Made by a program: the position numbers and the translations under genes | Part shown: piece after piece, positions 52,283-61,338 of the stretch | How positions within the stretch are numbered: the stretch's first letter is position 1 | Layout of the letters: the number at the start of each line of letters is the position of its first letter | The notes under the pieces: generated by a model | The model's input: only the letters and a program-made list of their open reading frames with translations | Databases searched by the model: none | Told to the model about the DNA's origin: nothing | Assembly (NCBI RefSeq): GCF_019059575.1 | Contig: NW_024883451.1 | Location: 24,407 to 88,406, forward strand | Length of the DNA: 64,000 nucleotides | Source: Amphibalanus amphitrite | Lineage: Eukaryota; Arthropoda; Thecostraca; Balanomorpha; Balanidae | Reading direction: 5' to 3'

Positions 52283-52768
52283 GCAGCCCAGAACCGGCAA
52301 TACCACGCGTCCGCCGCAACACACAAAATGCAGCAAAGATGGCGACAAGGCCAAATGTTTGTAATTTCTTACACCCGAGTAAAGTGACAAACAACCCGCC
52401 GCCGGCGGACGCGCGGGAAAATGATACGCGTTTCGCGAGCTGCATGATCAGCCCAAGGCGGTCGCGCGGGAAAAATAACACGCATTCCAAGGTCCTACCC
52501 TTTTATTGATGCCTGCCCTGATGATCAATTTGTGGGGGACTCGAAACCGGTGTTGATCATCTATAACGAGGTTCATGATGACACCCGGAGCACGTATTTT
52601 TCGTGGACCACAGTGTTAAGGCAAAGTGTATTATCCCAAACACTTACGTTTACCCATGCATAGTTGATCAGACTTAACAGATGATTCGTGATTCGGGTGT
52701 CATTTGATTCTTCACACTTAGGACAGGAGTTATTTTTCGGGAACAGGTGTAAAAATGTTTTCAGTGTA

Positions 52769-53700
52769 GGCCTCGATTGAGTTAGCCCTGGGGGGCGATA
52801 AGGTCACGCGAGCCGTCGCTTGGGATGTGTATCGGCGGGTTGGTCGCCGCGAAAGATGGTGTTTCTCGGATTGACAGCCTCGGAGGCTGGGCAGATTTTA
52901 GGCCGCCGGGTTGGCCCGGAACCCCTGAGCTATGGCTGGAGCGAGATGCGGTCATTAGTATCACGGACGGACCTTAGTTACCCAGCCCGGTTTCAAAACG
53001 TTAGGTAGGTCCGCTATCGGTCCCTCAAGTGAGCGGCGCAGGACGTCATTTGAAGAGCGACGTAGATAGTTTCGGAGGTGGTTAGGACCCCAGGCGTTCT
53101 AGCGAGGGATCGTATGCCGCCGGATGAGTAATGCCCCGCGAAGAAACGTGTAATGCCGCAGGACGGGGGTAAACATTAGATACCGAGTATTCGAGTCGGG
53201 TGATCGCAGTCAGACGGTGCTGGCCACCCGCAGTCAGTCGAGTAGCTCCGGCCATGCTCTGGTCCTTTCGAATAGGTCTGTGACGACAGTTTAACTACCA
53301 GCCACGGATAGATAGGGCTCTGGGCACCTATGTGCTGGTAGTCGATGATGGATGCCGAGTGCAGGATGTCCCCGAGTGGACCTGCGTGCGTGGAAGACGA
53401 GAGTCGTCTTGATAGATAGCCGACGTAGGCTAACCCGTTTAGATCGCCGGTTTGGCCCGGAAACCCTGAACTATGGCTGGTGCGAGATGCGGTCATTAGT
53501 ATCACGGACGGACCTTAGTAACCCAACCCGGTTTCAAAATTTAATGAGTCCCCCGTGGAAAGCCGGACTAAGGAGTCTCCTGCGAGCCCTGGTCTCGGGG
53601 CTGCGGGCCGGAGACGTTTTCCCTTTCTTTGTGTAGGCATTGGGCATGGTCAACTCAACTCGAGTGCCGAAGCATGAGGTGGTTCGTAATATTCTATTCG
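52769..53700. repeat. Two copies of a 110-120-bp unit about 560 bp apart; no gene seen
   Basis: The segments around 52905-53005 and 53445-53550 share GGCCCGGAA.CCCTGA.CTATGGCTGG, GAGATGCGGTCATTAGTATC and ACGGACGGACCTTAGT. On the minus strand both give a frame starting MILMTASR. Shared frames in both copies could mean an old coding sequence, but there is no domain, so it is called a repeat. Confidence 0.55.
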
Positions 53701-54326
53701 TGTGTTACGAGTATAACGAAGCGTTCGGCTGATTTACGGAGCATAGTAAAGGAACAAACCTTACGAAATTAAAACAATGACCCATTTTGAAATCCATTGT
53801 ATGCACTGATACGTAAACGGAAGTTCCTGTCTTCAAACTGTTTTTTTTTTGGGGGGGGGGGATAATTACGCGTATAGTGATTAGTCTGAACCTGGGTACC
53901 ACTGGGGGATTGTAGGAAAACGGGGGAGGGACAGGTTTGCCACCTGAAATATTTTATTTACGACGCATGGAAGAATGAATGAGTGGCCGTGTGAATGAAG
54001 AATTAATGGTGAGAGCGTGAATGAGTTATATCCAGTGGGAGGAGGCACCCTCAACTCAGGGGATAACTTAAGAACAATAGACGCACAATTGTGAGATTTC
54101 GCTGGAACATTGATTGATAGACATTTTTGAGATTTCGTTAGAATATAACAGAAGGGAGCGTAGGCAGAGAGAAACATCAGGCAACCTTTTAATATCCCAC
54201 CGTGAATGCCCACTAACCCTGTGACCCATGCCGCTGTACTGTGTGTAGCAGTCTATGTGCCCGCCAGTGAATGACCAGCCTCGCACAAACACTGATCTCA
54301 GTAGCAGCCCGACACCCCGCTACACA
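53701..54326 (+). mobile_element. 5' LTR of an LTR retrotransposon
   Basis: Inferred from the primer-binding site just downstream. The LTR would run from TGTGTTACGAG at 53701 to CCGCTACACA at 54326, giving TG...CA ends that are inverted over five bases (TGTGT/ACACA). No second LTR is in the window. The exact 5' end is an estimate. Confidence 0.5.
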
Positions 54327-54330
54327 AATT

Positions 54331-54347
54331 TGGCGCCCAACGTGGGG
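54331..54347 (+). other. Primer-binding site of the LTR retrotransposon
   Basis: TGGCGCCCAACGTGGGG follows the LTR end after a short AATT spacer. TGG is the complement of a tRNA CCA end, and this sequence is a common priming site of animal LTR elements. The leader continues to 54370, is interrupted by the LINE, and resumes at 59622. Confidence 0.7.
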
Positions 54348-54370
54348 GATGGCCATATCCTGGGGGCATG

Positions 54371-54384
54371 AAGTTGGCAGGCTG
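54371..54384. repeat. Target-site duplication of the LINE, left copy
   Basis: AAGTTGGCAGGCTG recurs exactly at 59608-59621, directly after the poly(A) tail. Twelve bases are unambiguous; the two leading A could belong to the tail. Confidence 0.92.
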
Positions 54385-54761
54385 ACCGCTCCGGCGGTGG
54401 GCTGCGCTGGGCCGGAGGTCCTTTCGCCCGTCGCCCGGTCGCTGTCTCCGGACCGGTTGCACCGCCCGTTGCTGTGCCGGCCGGGGTCGGGCGACTGTCC
54501 GTCGCTGCGGTGAGTGACTCAGCGTGTCCCGGCGTTACTCGGGCTCAAGACACTGCCTTCTAGAGTATCGGTTTGCTTACTATTGTATGCTTCCATTTAA
54601 AGCCATTGAAATCATGATGAATGGAAAGTGACTATTAAGGTTTAGTTTATGCTTTTTATTTCTTTTTTTCCTTGTCTCATGACATTACAATTAGCTCGTG
54701 GTACTTGTTTCATGATAGGATAGCTTCGATTTGGTGGGTTTTTGAGACTTGATAAGTGTGA

Positions 54762-55250
54762 GTAACACTAGGTAGCAGCGAGAAAATTGTTCTCCTTTGG
54801 TACAACCCTTTTTTCATATGTTGTCTTTTTTGTGTTTTTGTTGTTTGTAAGAAACCTCATCTCGTCGTCTCGTCACCCTCGCACGTTCCGTGCGGCGTTC
54901 TGGCAACTCGCCAAAGCGCCACCTACGTTCCCTGGTGGAGAAGCATTAGGGTAGATGTCGCCTTTCAGTGTATTACAGATGTCGCTGTAACGCAGTGTTT
55001 GTGCCGCGTCTTCAATCGTAGGCGTAACAGGAAATGTGCCGAAATCCTAAGTCATCACACACACAACTACATCATAGCATATATACTCCTTGACATGCAA
55101 GACTCACTACCAGAAACAATGCACACGATAAAACACAAAAGATACGAAGCGGAAAGCAGGGCTATAGTGTTCGGCTGTGTCATTCTATTCCCTACTCTAA
55201 GTGTTGATTCAAAGGGGGTTACATTGATATTCGTACACATATATGAGTGA
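54762..55250 (+). CDS. Stop-free frame upstream of and overlapping the LINE ORF (possible small ORF1 or leader)
   Basis: 163 codons without a stop, ending with a TGA at 55248-55250 that overlaps the ATG of the main ORF by 8 bases (ATGAGTGA). No ATG opens the frame near its start, and no ORF1 hallmark (coiled coil, RRM, zinc knuckle) is visible. The first ATG codons are internal (around 55098). Elements of this group usually encode an ORF1 nucleic-acid-binding protein; none was found. The frame may be chance. Confidence 0.2.
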   Translation, partial: VTLGSSEKIVLLWYNPFFICCLFCVFVVCKKPHLVVSSPSHVPCGVLATRQSATYVPWWRSIRVDVAFQCITDVAVTQCLCRVFNRRRNRKCAEILSHHTHNYIIAYILLDMQDSLPETMHTIKHKRYEAESRAIVFGCVILFPTLSVDSKGVTLIFVHIYE

Positions 55251-58200
55251 GTTAAGTATAATGTCTATGAACTGCAGAGGTTTAGGTAGTCAACAGAAAA
55301 GACGGGACGTTATTAACTACATAAGGCAAACATCATACGATATTGTATTATTACAAGATACCCATATAACTGCTCGTACAATTCCCTTTTTCGACGCGCT
55401 ATGGCGAGGTAAATGTTTTCACTCATGTAAAACTGGCAATAGCCGAGGATCATCAATATTGGTGAAATCGACAGTATCTTTTAACGTTTTAGAGGAACGA
55501 ACATGTGATAGTGGCAACCTTGTGATCTTGGTATGTAGTATCGCATCTAACATCTATACCATTGTTAGTGTCTACGGCCCTAACGAGGATAACCCCAGGT
55601 TTTATGAAATCCTTGAAGAATATCTAGATTCTCTGCCTTCAGAAAACGTGATAATAGGAGGTGACTTTAATTTTGTGATGGATTTAAAGAGGGATTCAAA
55701 TTACATCCAAAATAATAATCCTAATGCCAAAGAGAAGTTTAAAAGCATAATGCGAAAGTACGACTTAGTCGACGTTTGGAGGCACTTTCATCCGGATGAA
55801 ACACAATTCACTTGGCGTAAACAGAATCCATTTAAGTTTGGAAGGTTAGATATGTTTATAACCAGTGAGCATATGCTTCCTAACCTTTCTAATTGTACTA
55901 TATCGCCAGGTTACAGAACAGATCATAGCATGATATCAATGACTTTCACTGAACCTGACCAAGAGAGGGGACCGTATCTATGGAAATTCAATGAATCTCT
56001 CTTAAGCGATACTGATTATACTGAGAAGATTCAGAACTATATAAATGAGATCATTGCAGAGTATGCTATCCCACTCTACTCCGAGGAATTTCGTTCTGAT
56101 CCAATGAACTACAACGAAATACAATTTAAGATAGATATTGGTCTTTTTTACGAAACACTTCTGATGTTAATAAGGGGCGAGACCGTGAAATATTCCAAAA
56201 GGAAGGCGCGAATAAGAAGAGCAGAGGAACTTAGCATTATTAATAAAATAGGAGATTTCCGAAAAGCATTGCCAGGTAATTTATCTGAGGAAGGTTTCCA
56301 CGAGCTGGATAAACTGCAAAAGCAACTTGAAACTTTGAGAGCCCCTAAGATCCAGGGACTAATAACACGATCGAGGGTAGCATGGCACGATCATGGGGAA
56401 AGGAGCTCACACTATTTCTTGTCACTTGAGAAGCGAAATGCTACTCGGAAAACAATTCAGTGTCTGAGGGTGGATGACAAAATTATACGTAAGCGACGAG
56501 ACATCCTGCAAGAACTAACCAATTATTTCTCTGAAAAGTATACAGCAAAGACAGATTGCAGGGATGCTTCAGAATACCTCCAAAAAAACATTACGCGTCG
56601 TCTCAACGACTTACAAAAAAGTTCTCTTGATGAGCCACTAAGTTTTCGAGAACTGACATCCGCACTGATGTCGATGAAGAAAGGAAAATCGCCAGGAAGC
56701 AATGGCTTCACGGCAGCTTTTTTCAAACATTTTTGGCCGTACATTGGAGTATTTTTGTTAAGAGCTTTTAATGAAGATGTGTTGAAGGGTTGTTTGATTA
56801 ACTCTTTCCGAGAGGGAATAGTGACGCTTATCCCGAAATCGGGTAAACCAGCAGATTCGGTAAAAGGTTGGAGACCCATTTCTTTATTAAACACTGATTT
56901 TAAAATTATATCTGCTGCTATTACTTCTAGGCTGAAAAGCGTAATGCATGAACTTATTTCACCTAGTCAGAGTGCTTACATAAAAGGGCGATGTATAGCA
57001 GAAAATAGCAGACTTGTATATGATGTTATTGATTTTTTAAACAGAAACAACAAACCTGGCTTCCTCCTCGCAGCAGACATTGAAGCCGCGTTCGAAAGTG
57101 TTTCCTGGGATTTCTTACGTAAAGCATTAGATCAATACAACTTTGGACCTAATTTCAAGAAGCTGATACAGCTTGTTTATCTTAACGATGCAAACTTTTC
57201 AAGAATCATGTTAGGTGGCTTCCTAGGAGATAAAATCTATTTGCATCAGGGAATCAGACAGGGTGACCCGGCGTCAGGTTATTTGTTCAATCTTGCAATG
57301 GAGCCCCTTACAAATATGATCGTGCAATCTGAGAAAGTACGCGGAGTGAGGATACATGATTTTGAAATCAAAATCTCTCAGTACGCTGATGATGTTATTA
57401 TGTTCCTTGATGCAAGTGACACTTCATTACGGGGCGCTCTCGAAGAGATGGAGACTTTTTCCTCCTTTTCCGGACTGCGCACAAATATCAGTAAAACAAA
57501 ATGTTTGCCCATTGGCGGCAATGCGAGGATAGCGAACTTCTCCGGAATTAATTGCGTTGAAGAGCTGAGAATACTGGGAATTACTTTCAATGACAAAAAT
57601 GATGAATTAACCGATAGGAACATATCAGCTATCTTACCGGCAATTGAGAAAGAAATAGCGCAATGGAAGAGAAGAAATCTATCAGTTTTCGGAAAGATAA
57701 CGGTTATAAAATCGCTACTATTGTCAAAATTGGTGCATATTTTAATGGCGCTGCCAAATCCATCTCACAAGATGGTTAAACACATAGAATCCCTCTGGTA
57801 TACATTCTTATGGAATGATCGAAACGACCTCGTCAAGCGAACGAAAATTATTCAAGGTTATCATCACGATGGACTGAAAATGATAGATCTGTGGTCGTTT
57901 ATCAAGAGTATGAAAGTAAGTTGGGTTCAAAGACTGCATTGGTCAAATAATAGCTGGGCAGGATGGATAAAAAAAGAGATTCCTAATGTAGAGTTTATTG
58001 AAAGATACGGCTGCAAAAAGGTGAATAAAGAGAGTAAACTTATCCCCAATCAGTTTTGGGCTGAGGTTGCAAGATCATGGGGAGACTTCATGGAAATGCA
58101 TCAAGTGAACCCCGAGCGGATGTTGTCTGACTGGATATGGTGTTCTAACTATACTAAGTTTACATATGACAAAGTTACTAAATGGGACGGTAAAGGACTG

Positions 58201-59049
58201 AGGTTCATTCATGACTTAATAGATCTAGAATCGGGAGCACTTTTAACGAGAGAACAACTAGCACGAAGATACGGAGTGAGAATGACATTTTTATGTTATC
58301 AGTCATTAGTTAGAAGTCTACCTTCCGAAATACGTAACTTAGCAGTTCGTCATCAATTAAATTTACCTCTTATCCCATACAAGATAGCTTTATTGGCGAG
58401 AAAAAGCAAAATATCAAAGATAGCGTATCATGAGTTTATCAAGTCATTACGAAAAAAATATAAAGACTCTCAAGCTAACTGGAGTAGAAAGTGGATGCGT
58501 GACATTGATTTAGCACTAGAAGGAAGTATGAATGACATGAGAATTGTAACACAAAATACATATTTGCAATCATTCCATTTCAGATTAATAACTAGAATAC
58601 TCACAACAAACAGATTCTTACATAGGATAGGCGTGATAGAAAACTCTGCATGCACATTTTGCTTAAGTGATTGTGAAACTCTCATACATCTTTTCTGGAT
58701 GTGTCCTAAAGTTCAAGATTTCATTCAGCAGTTCAAAGCAATTTTGCAAAACTCGTTTCGCTTAGAAATAATGTTTGATAGAAAAAGTTGGTTCTTCCCG
58801 ACGCTAGAAAAGATTAGCAAAATAGAAGTGCTAATAATAACAATTGCTAAGTTAGTGATATACAAAGCCAGAAGCAAAGGTCAGCAACCGAACGTCGATC
58901 ACCTTTTACATATGCTTCGGATAGAGGCTGAAAAAGAAATGGGATCCGCAAGGATCCAAGGTAAATTGCCGACTTTTAACGATAAGTGGGGTGCCGTAAA
59001 AAACATTTTAGAGCCAAATTCACATGAAGACACTGAGCCAGAGCACTGA
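55243..59049 (+). CDS. LINE ORF: AP endonuclease, reverse transcriptase and C-terminal zinc-binding domain (L1/Tx1 group), intact
   Basis: 1268 codons with no frameshift or stop. Residues 1 to about 230 are an apurinic-type endonuclease, with SMNCRGL (8-14), LLQDTH (36-41), VSVYGPN, GGDFNFVMD, RLDMF and TDHSMI near its end. Asp39 sits where many relatives have Glu, a conservative change. The reverse transcriptase covers about 470-790. Its motifs are KGKSPGSNGF, LIPKSGK and GWRPISLL, then AADIEAAFESVSW, HQGIRQGDPASG, YADDVIMF (Asp716, Asp717) and LRILGITF. A CCHC motif (C-x2-C-x8-H-x4-C from Cys1137) lies near the C-terminus. The protein would nick target DNA and prime reverse transcription there. 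The wording around motifs A to C is that of Tx1-like elements. The ATG at 55243 is the first in frame with the endonuclease fold. With a target duplication and poly(A) tail present, the copy is young and possibly active. Confidence 0.95.
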   Translation: MSELSIMSMNCRGLGSQQKRRDVINYIRQTSYDIVLLQDTHITARTIPFFDALWRGKCFHSCKTGNSRGSSILVKSTVSFNVLEERTCDSGNLVILVCSIASNIYTIVSVYGPNEDNPRFYEILEEYLDSLPSENVIIGGDFNFVMDLKRDSNYIQNNNPNAKEKFKSIMRKYDLVDVWRHFHPDETQFTWRKQNPFKFGRLDMFITSEHMLPNLSNCTISPGYRTDHSMISMTFTEPDQERGPYLWKFNESLLSDTDYTEKIQNYINEIIAEYAIPLYSEEFRSDPMNYNEIQFKIDIGLFYETLLMLIRGETVKYSKRKARIRRAEELSIINKIGDFRKALPGNLSEEGFHELDKLQKQLETLRAPKIQGLITRSRVAWHDHGERSSHYFLSLEKRNATRKTIQCLRVDDKIIRKRRDILQELTNYFSEKYTAKTDCRDASEYLQKNITRRLNDLQKSSLDEPLSFRELTSALMSMKKGKSPGSNGFTAAFFKHFWPYIGVFLLRAFNEDVLKGCLINSFREGIVTLIPKSGKPADSVKGWRPISLLNTDFKIISAAITSRLKSVMHELISPSQSAYIKGRCIAENSRLVYDVIDFLNRNNKPGFLLAADIEAAFESVSWDFLRKALDQYNFGPNFKKLIQLVYLNDANFSRIMLGGFLGDKIYLHQGIRQGDPASGYLFNLAMEPLTNMIVQSEKVRGVRIHDFEIKISQYADDVIMFLDASDTSLRGALEEMETFSSFSGLRTNISKTKCLPIGGNARIANFSGINCVEELRILGITFNDKNDELTDRNISAILPAIEKEIAQWKRRNLSVFGKITVIKSLLLSKLVHILMALPNPSHKMVKHIESLWYTFLWNDRNDLVKRTKIIQGYHHDGLKMIDLWSFIKSMKVSWVQRLHWSNNSWAGWIKKEIPNVEFIERYGCKKVNKESKLIPNQFWAEVARSWGDFMEMHQVNPERMLSDWIWCSNYTKFTYDKVTKWDGKGLRFIHDLIDLESGALLTREQLARRYGVRMTFLCYQSLVRSLPSEIRNLAVRHQLNLPLIPYKIALLARKSKISKIAYHEFIKSLRKKYKDSQANWSRKWMRDIDLALEGSMNDMRIVTQNTYLQSFHFRLITRILTTNRFLHRIGVIENSACTFCLSDCETLIHLFWMCPKVQDFIQQFKAILQNSFRLEIMFDRKSWFFPTLEKISKIEVLIITIAKLVIYKARSKGQQPNVDHLLHMLRIEAEKEMGSARIQGKLPTFNDKWGAVKNILEPNSHEDTEPEH

Positions 59050-59158
59050 TAGTCCGTGTTTCTCACGCTTTTGTCTAGTACGAGATAGAAGGCAGTTCAT
59101 ATAACAAGACATGAAACATAAACACACATTCACAAACACCCTCACAAATGCACCCCTA

Positions 59159-59161
<3 letters not shown>

Positions 59162-59212
<51 letters not shown>
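59162..59212. repeat. (CA)n microsatellite in the LINE 3' UTR
   Basis: About 25 CA units with one CG interruption, 113 bp after the ORF stop. Confidence 0.95.
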
Positions 59213-59374
59213 CTTCTACACACACAAACACATATCACAAACAAACACAAACACTCATACACTTCAAGTAGATGCCTCTTTGGTATAGCGTGCCCTGCCC
59301 GCCCCTAACCCAACCCGGCTAACCGGAGGCCGGCCCTATAAAGGGTCGGCCGGCCGGCCGGGCGCGCGGCTCGC

Positions 59375-59431
59375 CACCCTATCAGGGTGACGGGTCGCGG
59401 GCCCGGCCGGCGGCCTGGGGCATCGCCCCAG
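59375..59431 (+). other. Two perfect hairpins in the LINE 3' UTR with identical ATC loops
   Basis: CACCCT-ATC-AGGGTG (59375-59389) and CTGGGGC-ATC-GCCCCAG (59415-59431). Stem-loops in 3' UTRs of several LINEs are recognised by their own reverse transcriptase; that role is an inference here. Confidence 0.6.
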
Positions 59432-59584
59432 CGAGAACGAGGATGTGTTATACACGTAGTTTGCGGGGCGATGCGGGGCGGGGCAGGATTCCGAGGAGTT
59501 CCTTTTTGGAGTTGGAACTGACCTGACTGTGCAATTGCATGTTGATGATGATGACTGTTGTATGTTGTATGTGTTGTATGTGTA

Positions 59585-59590
59585 AATAAA
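59585..59590 (+). other. Poly(A) signal of the LINE
   Basis: AATAAA ten bases before the A tail (59600-59609), the spacing expected for an RNA that was polyadenylated and then copied. Confidence 0.85.
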
Positions 59591-59607
59591 GCCTATATGA
59601 AAAAAAA

Positions 59608-59621
59608 AAGTTGGCAGGCTG
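59608..59621. repeat. Target-site duplication of the LINE, right copy
   Basis: Exact repeat of 54371-54384. Removing the LINE and one copy restores continuous LTR-element leader (upstream ...GGGGGCATG, downstream GCATGCATAGCC...). Confidence 0.92.
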
Positions 59622-61338
59622 GCATGCATAGCCGAACCGATAAAGTCGTGTCGTAGAAAATCACCGGAGAAGAGTTCCAGAGGAGTTTCATGCATGACAT
59701 GTGTGTATCCCGCGGCATGCGGATGCTCACAGCTCTTTCAGGTCTGAAGATGTTGAAGGATCGAACATTTGTTGTCCAGGAAGATGTTGAAAACCTTAAA
59801 ATTTGAAAAAGGGACATTTTGCAACGGTACGAGAATCGATGGCGGCTGCTTTTGTTCGTTAATGTAGTAAATAGATTGTATGAATTGCCACTGAACGCCT
59901 GAAGATGTTGAAGGATTGGGCATGTGTGCAGGAAAATGTTGAACTCTGACATGAGGTGTTTAAAGGCAGTTTTACAGCGGTGTGAGAATGGAGGTCGGTT
60001 TGCTTACGTCATTGAAGTATCGGTTCTATTCTGTTGATGGCCGGCTGAGATTGTTGAGACGACTTGCAATTTACTTTTTATGAATGAATTTTTGAACGAG
60101 GCTAGATGCACCGTCAAAGGAGAGCAGGAGAAACGCAAGAACTCGAGGAAGAAGGAAGAAATTGTTGAAACCACTACCTGGGTGTGACGGAGATGCATTG
60201 AAGACGCGGAACGACCTCAGGCTGTCGGAGACGGGTCGCTGGTCAATGCAGTGGCCCGCTGACGTTGGCCACGGAGCCGAAGCTGACATGGTTCGGCTCT
60301 GACATTGGGAGACCCGTTTGACTACATCATCTTAAGCAACTACTGGAAAGAGGTCGGAGGAAGGAGAAAACACTAGACGAGATCAAAAGGGGGAAGGTAA
60401 CGCAGCACAGCGACGTCGAAGAGCTGGACCGTCATCGTCAGTCTCTGTTCCGGTACACCCCTTCCCGTTTATTCATTTACAGGTACGGACCGGGCAGTCA
60501 CCAGCCGGAGGAATTCGGGGCTAGTGGCCGTGCCGGCCGAAGGAGAGGAAAGGGAAGCCGGTGCCGGTCAGCTCTGACGGCGGTGCCGGGCCCTCTCTCC
60601 GAGCGAGCCGCAGAGTTGGCACGCTCGCCAGACACCAGCAGCAGACGGAGGAATACCAGGCGACAGCACGCAGCCAGAGCCGGAATGGCCAGGGCGGCCC
60701 GACACAACTCTTCGTGAAGACCGGAGGGGCAGCTCTCCGGCAGACACAGGGATGCAGGACTGCTCCATGGCGTGGTCCCGTGGTGGGACTTTCACCAAGG
60801 ATTTGACTCGTAACCGGACGTGACGTGAACATTGTTTATCGTGCCTAAATAGCTCACCATTGAGCTGGTTAAGTGCTAGCAGGCGAGTTTTCACTTTTTC
60901 ATTTGAAGGCTTCGGATTCTTAATGTTCAGGAACAAATTGTATGATTACGGGTGCAAATGTGTGTGTCGTTTTGAATGTCTGTGTGTAACGCGTATGTAT
61001 TTTGTGTAGCTTCAGGTCTCTAGGTTCATCCAGGACAGCAGGTAATCAGAAATCAAGCGTTTTAGGGAAAGGTGCCCAGACCAATGTCCTTTCTTTCGTC
61101 AAGTTCCTTGATCCTTCACTTTTGTAATGTACAGCTTCAGTCACCGTCAATCTTACCGAGCAGCCAGCTTCATCCAGCAGCCAGCACAATGCGGGAACCA
61201 GCGCCGTCGAGAGGCTATCGAAGCGCAGCAGCAAGCATCATCCAGCTGCCACCTTTGCAAGACCACTGGCCTGTCGAGCCCCTCGGCGAATCAACATCCC
61301 TTAGTCGCGGGGGCGCGACTAAAAAAAGAGGCCAATAA
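59622..61338 (+). mobile_element. Continuation of the LTR-retrotransposon leader; no gag or pol seen
   Basis: The part up to about 60480 repeats the phrase GAAGATGTTGAA several times (about 59746, 59781, 59901) and has no ORF of note. ATTTACAG at 60475-60482 could be an acceptor. A GC-rich stretch follows (60490-60800) with a frame that lacks a known domain. The sequence then meets copy 2 of the duplicated block at 61339, which probably interrupts or replaces the coding part. Confidence 0.4.

Larger units (their letters stand above)
46528..52766 (-). mobile_element. 6.2-kb TA-flanked TIR element carrying a spliced gene
   Basis: Perfect 24-bp inverted ends beginning CACTGAAAACATTTTTACAC, then a near match, with TA on each side (46526-46527 and 52767-52768). 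Inside the left end lies a 32-bp tandem repeat, and the minus strand contains a multi-exon gene. At least three younger insertions sit within it: a TTAA-type fragment (49337-50090) and hAT-like MITEs at 50747-50922 and 51115-51391. The CACTG ends and TA target resemble the 7146-8875 element, so the two may be an autonomous or formerly autonomous member and a non-autonomous one of the same group. The superfamily cannot be assigned from the sequence alone. Confidence 0.75.
54385..59609 (+). mobile_element. Full-length non-LTR retrotransposon (L1/Tx1 group) with target duplication and poly(A) tail
   Basis: A 5.2-kb insertion bounded by a 12-14-bp target duplication, with a GC-rich 5' start, a long ORF, a 3' UTR of about 550 bp and a 10-base A tail after AATAAA. 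The duplication on both sides shows that the 5' end is that of this insertion, and the 858-bp untranslated lead suggests it is not 5'-truncated within the ORF. It interrupts the leader of an LTR element, so it is younger than that element. The coding part is AT-rich against GC-rich surroundings. Confidence 0.95.

Noticed and set aside
59111..59308. Threonine/histidine-repeat frame after the LINE ORF
   Set aside because: Translation of the (CA)n tract in the 3' UTR.
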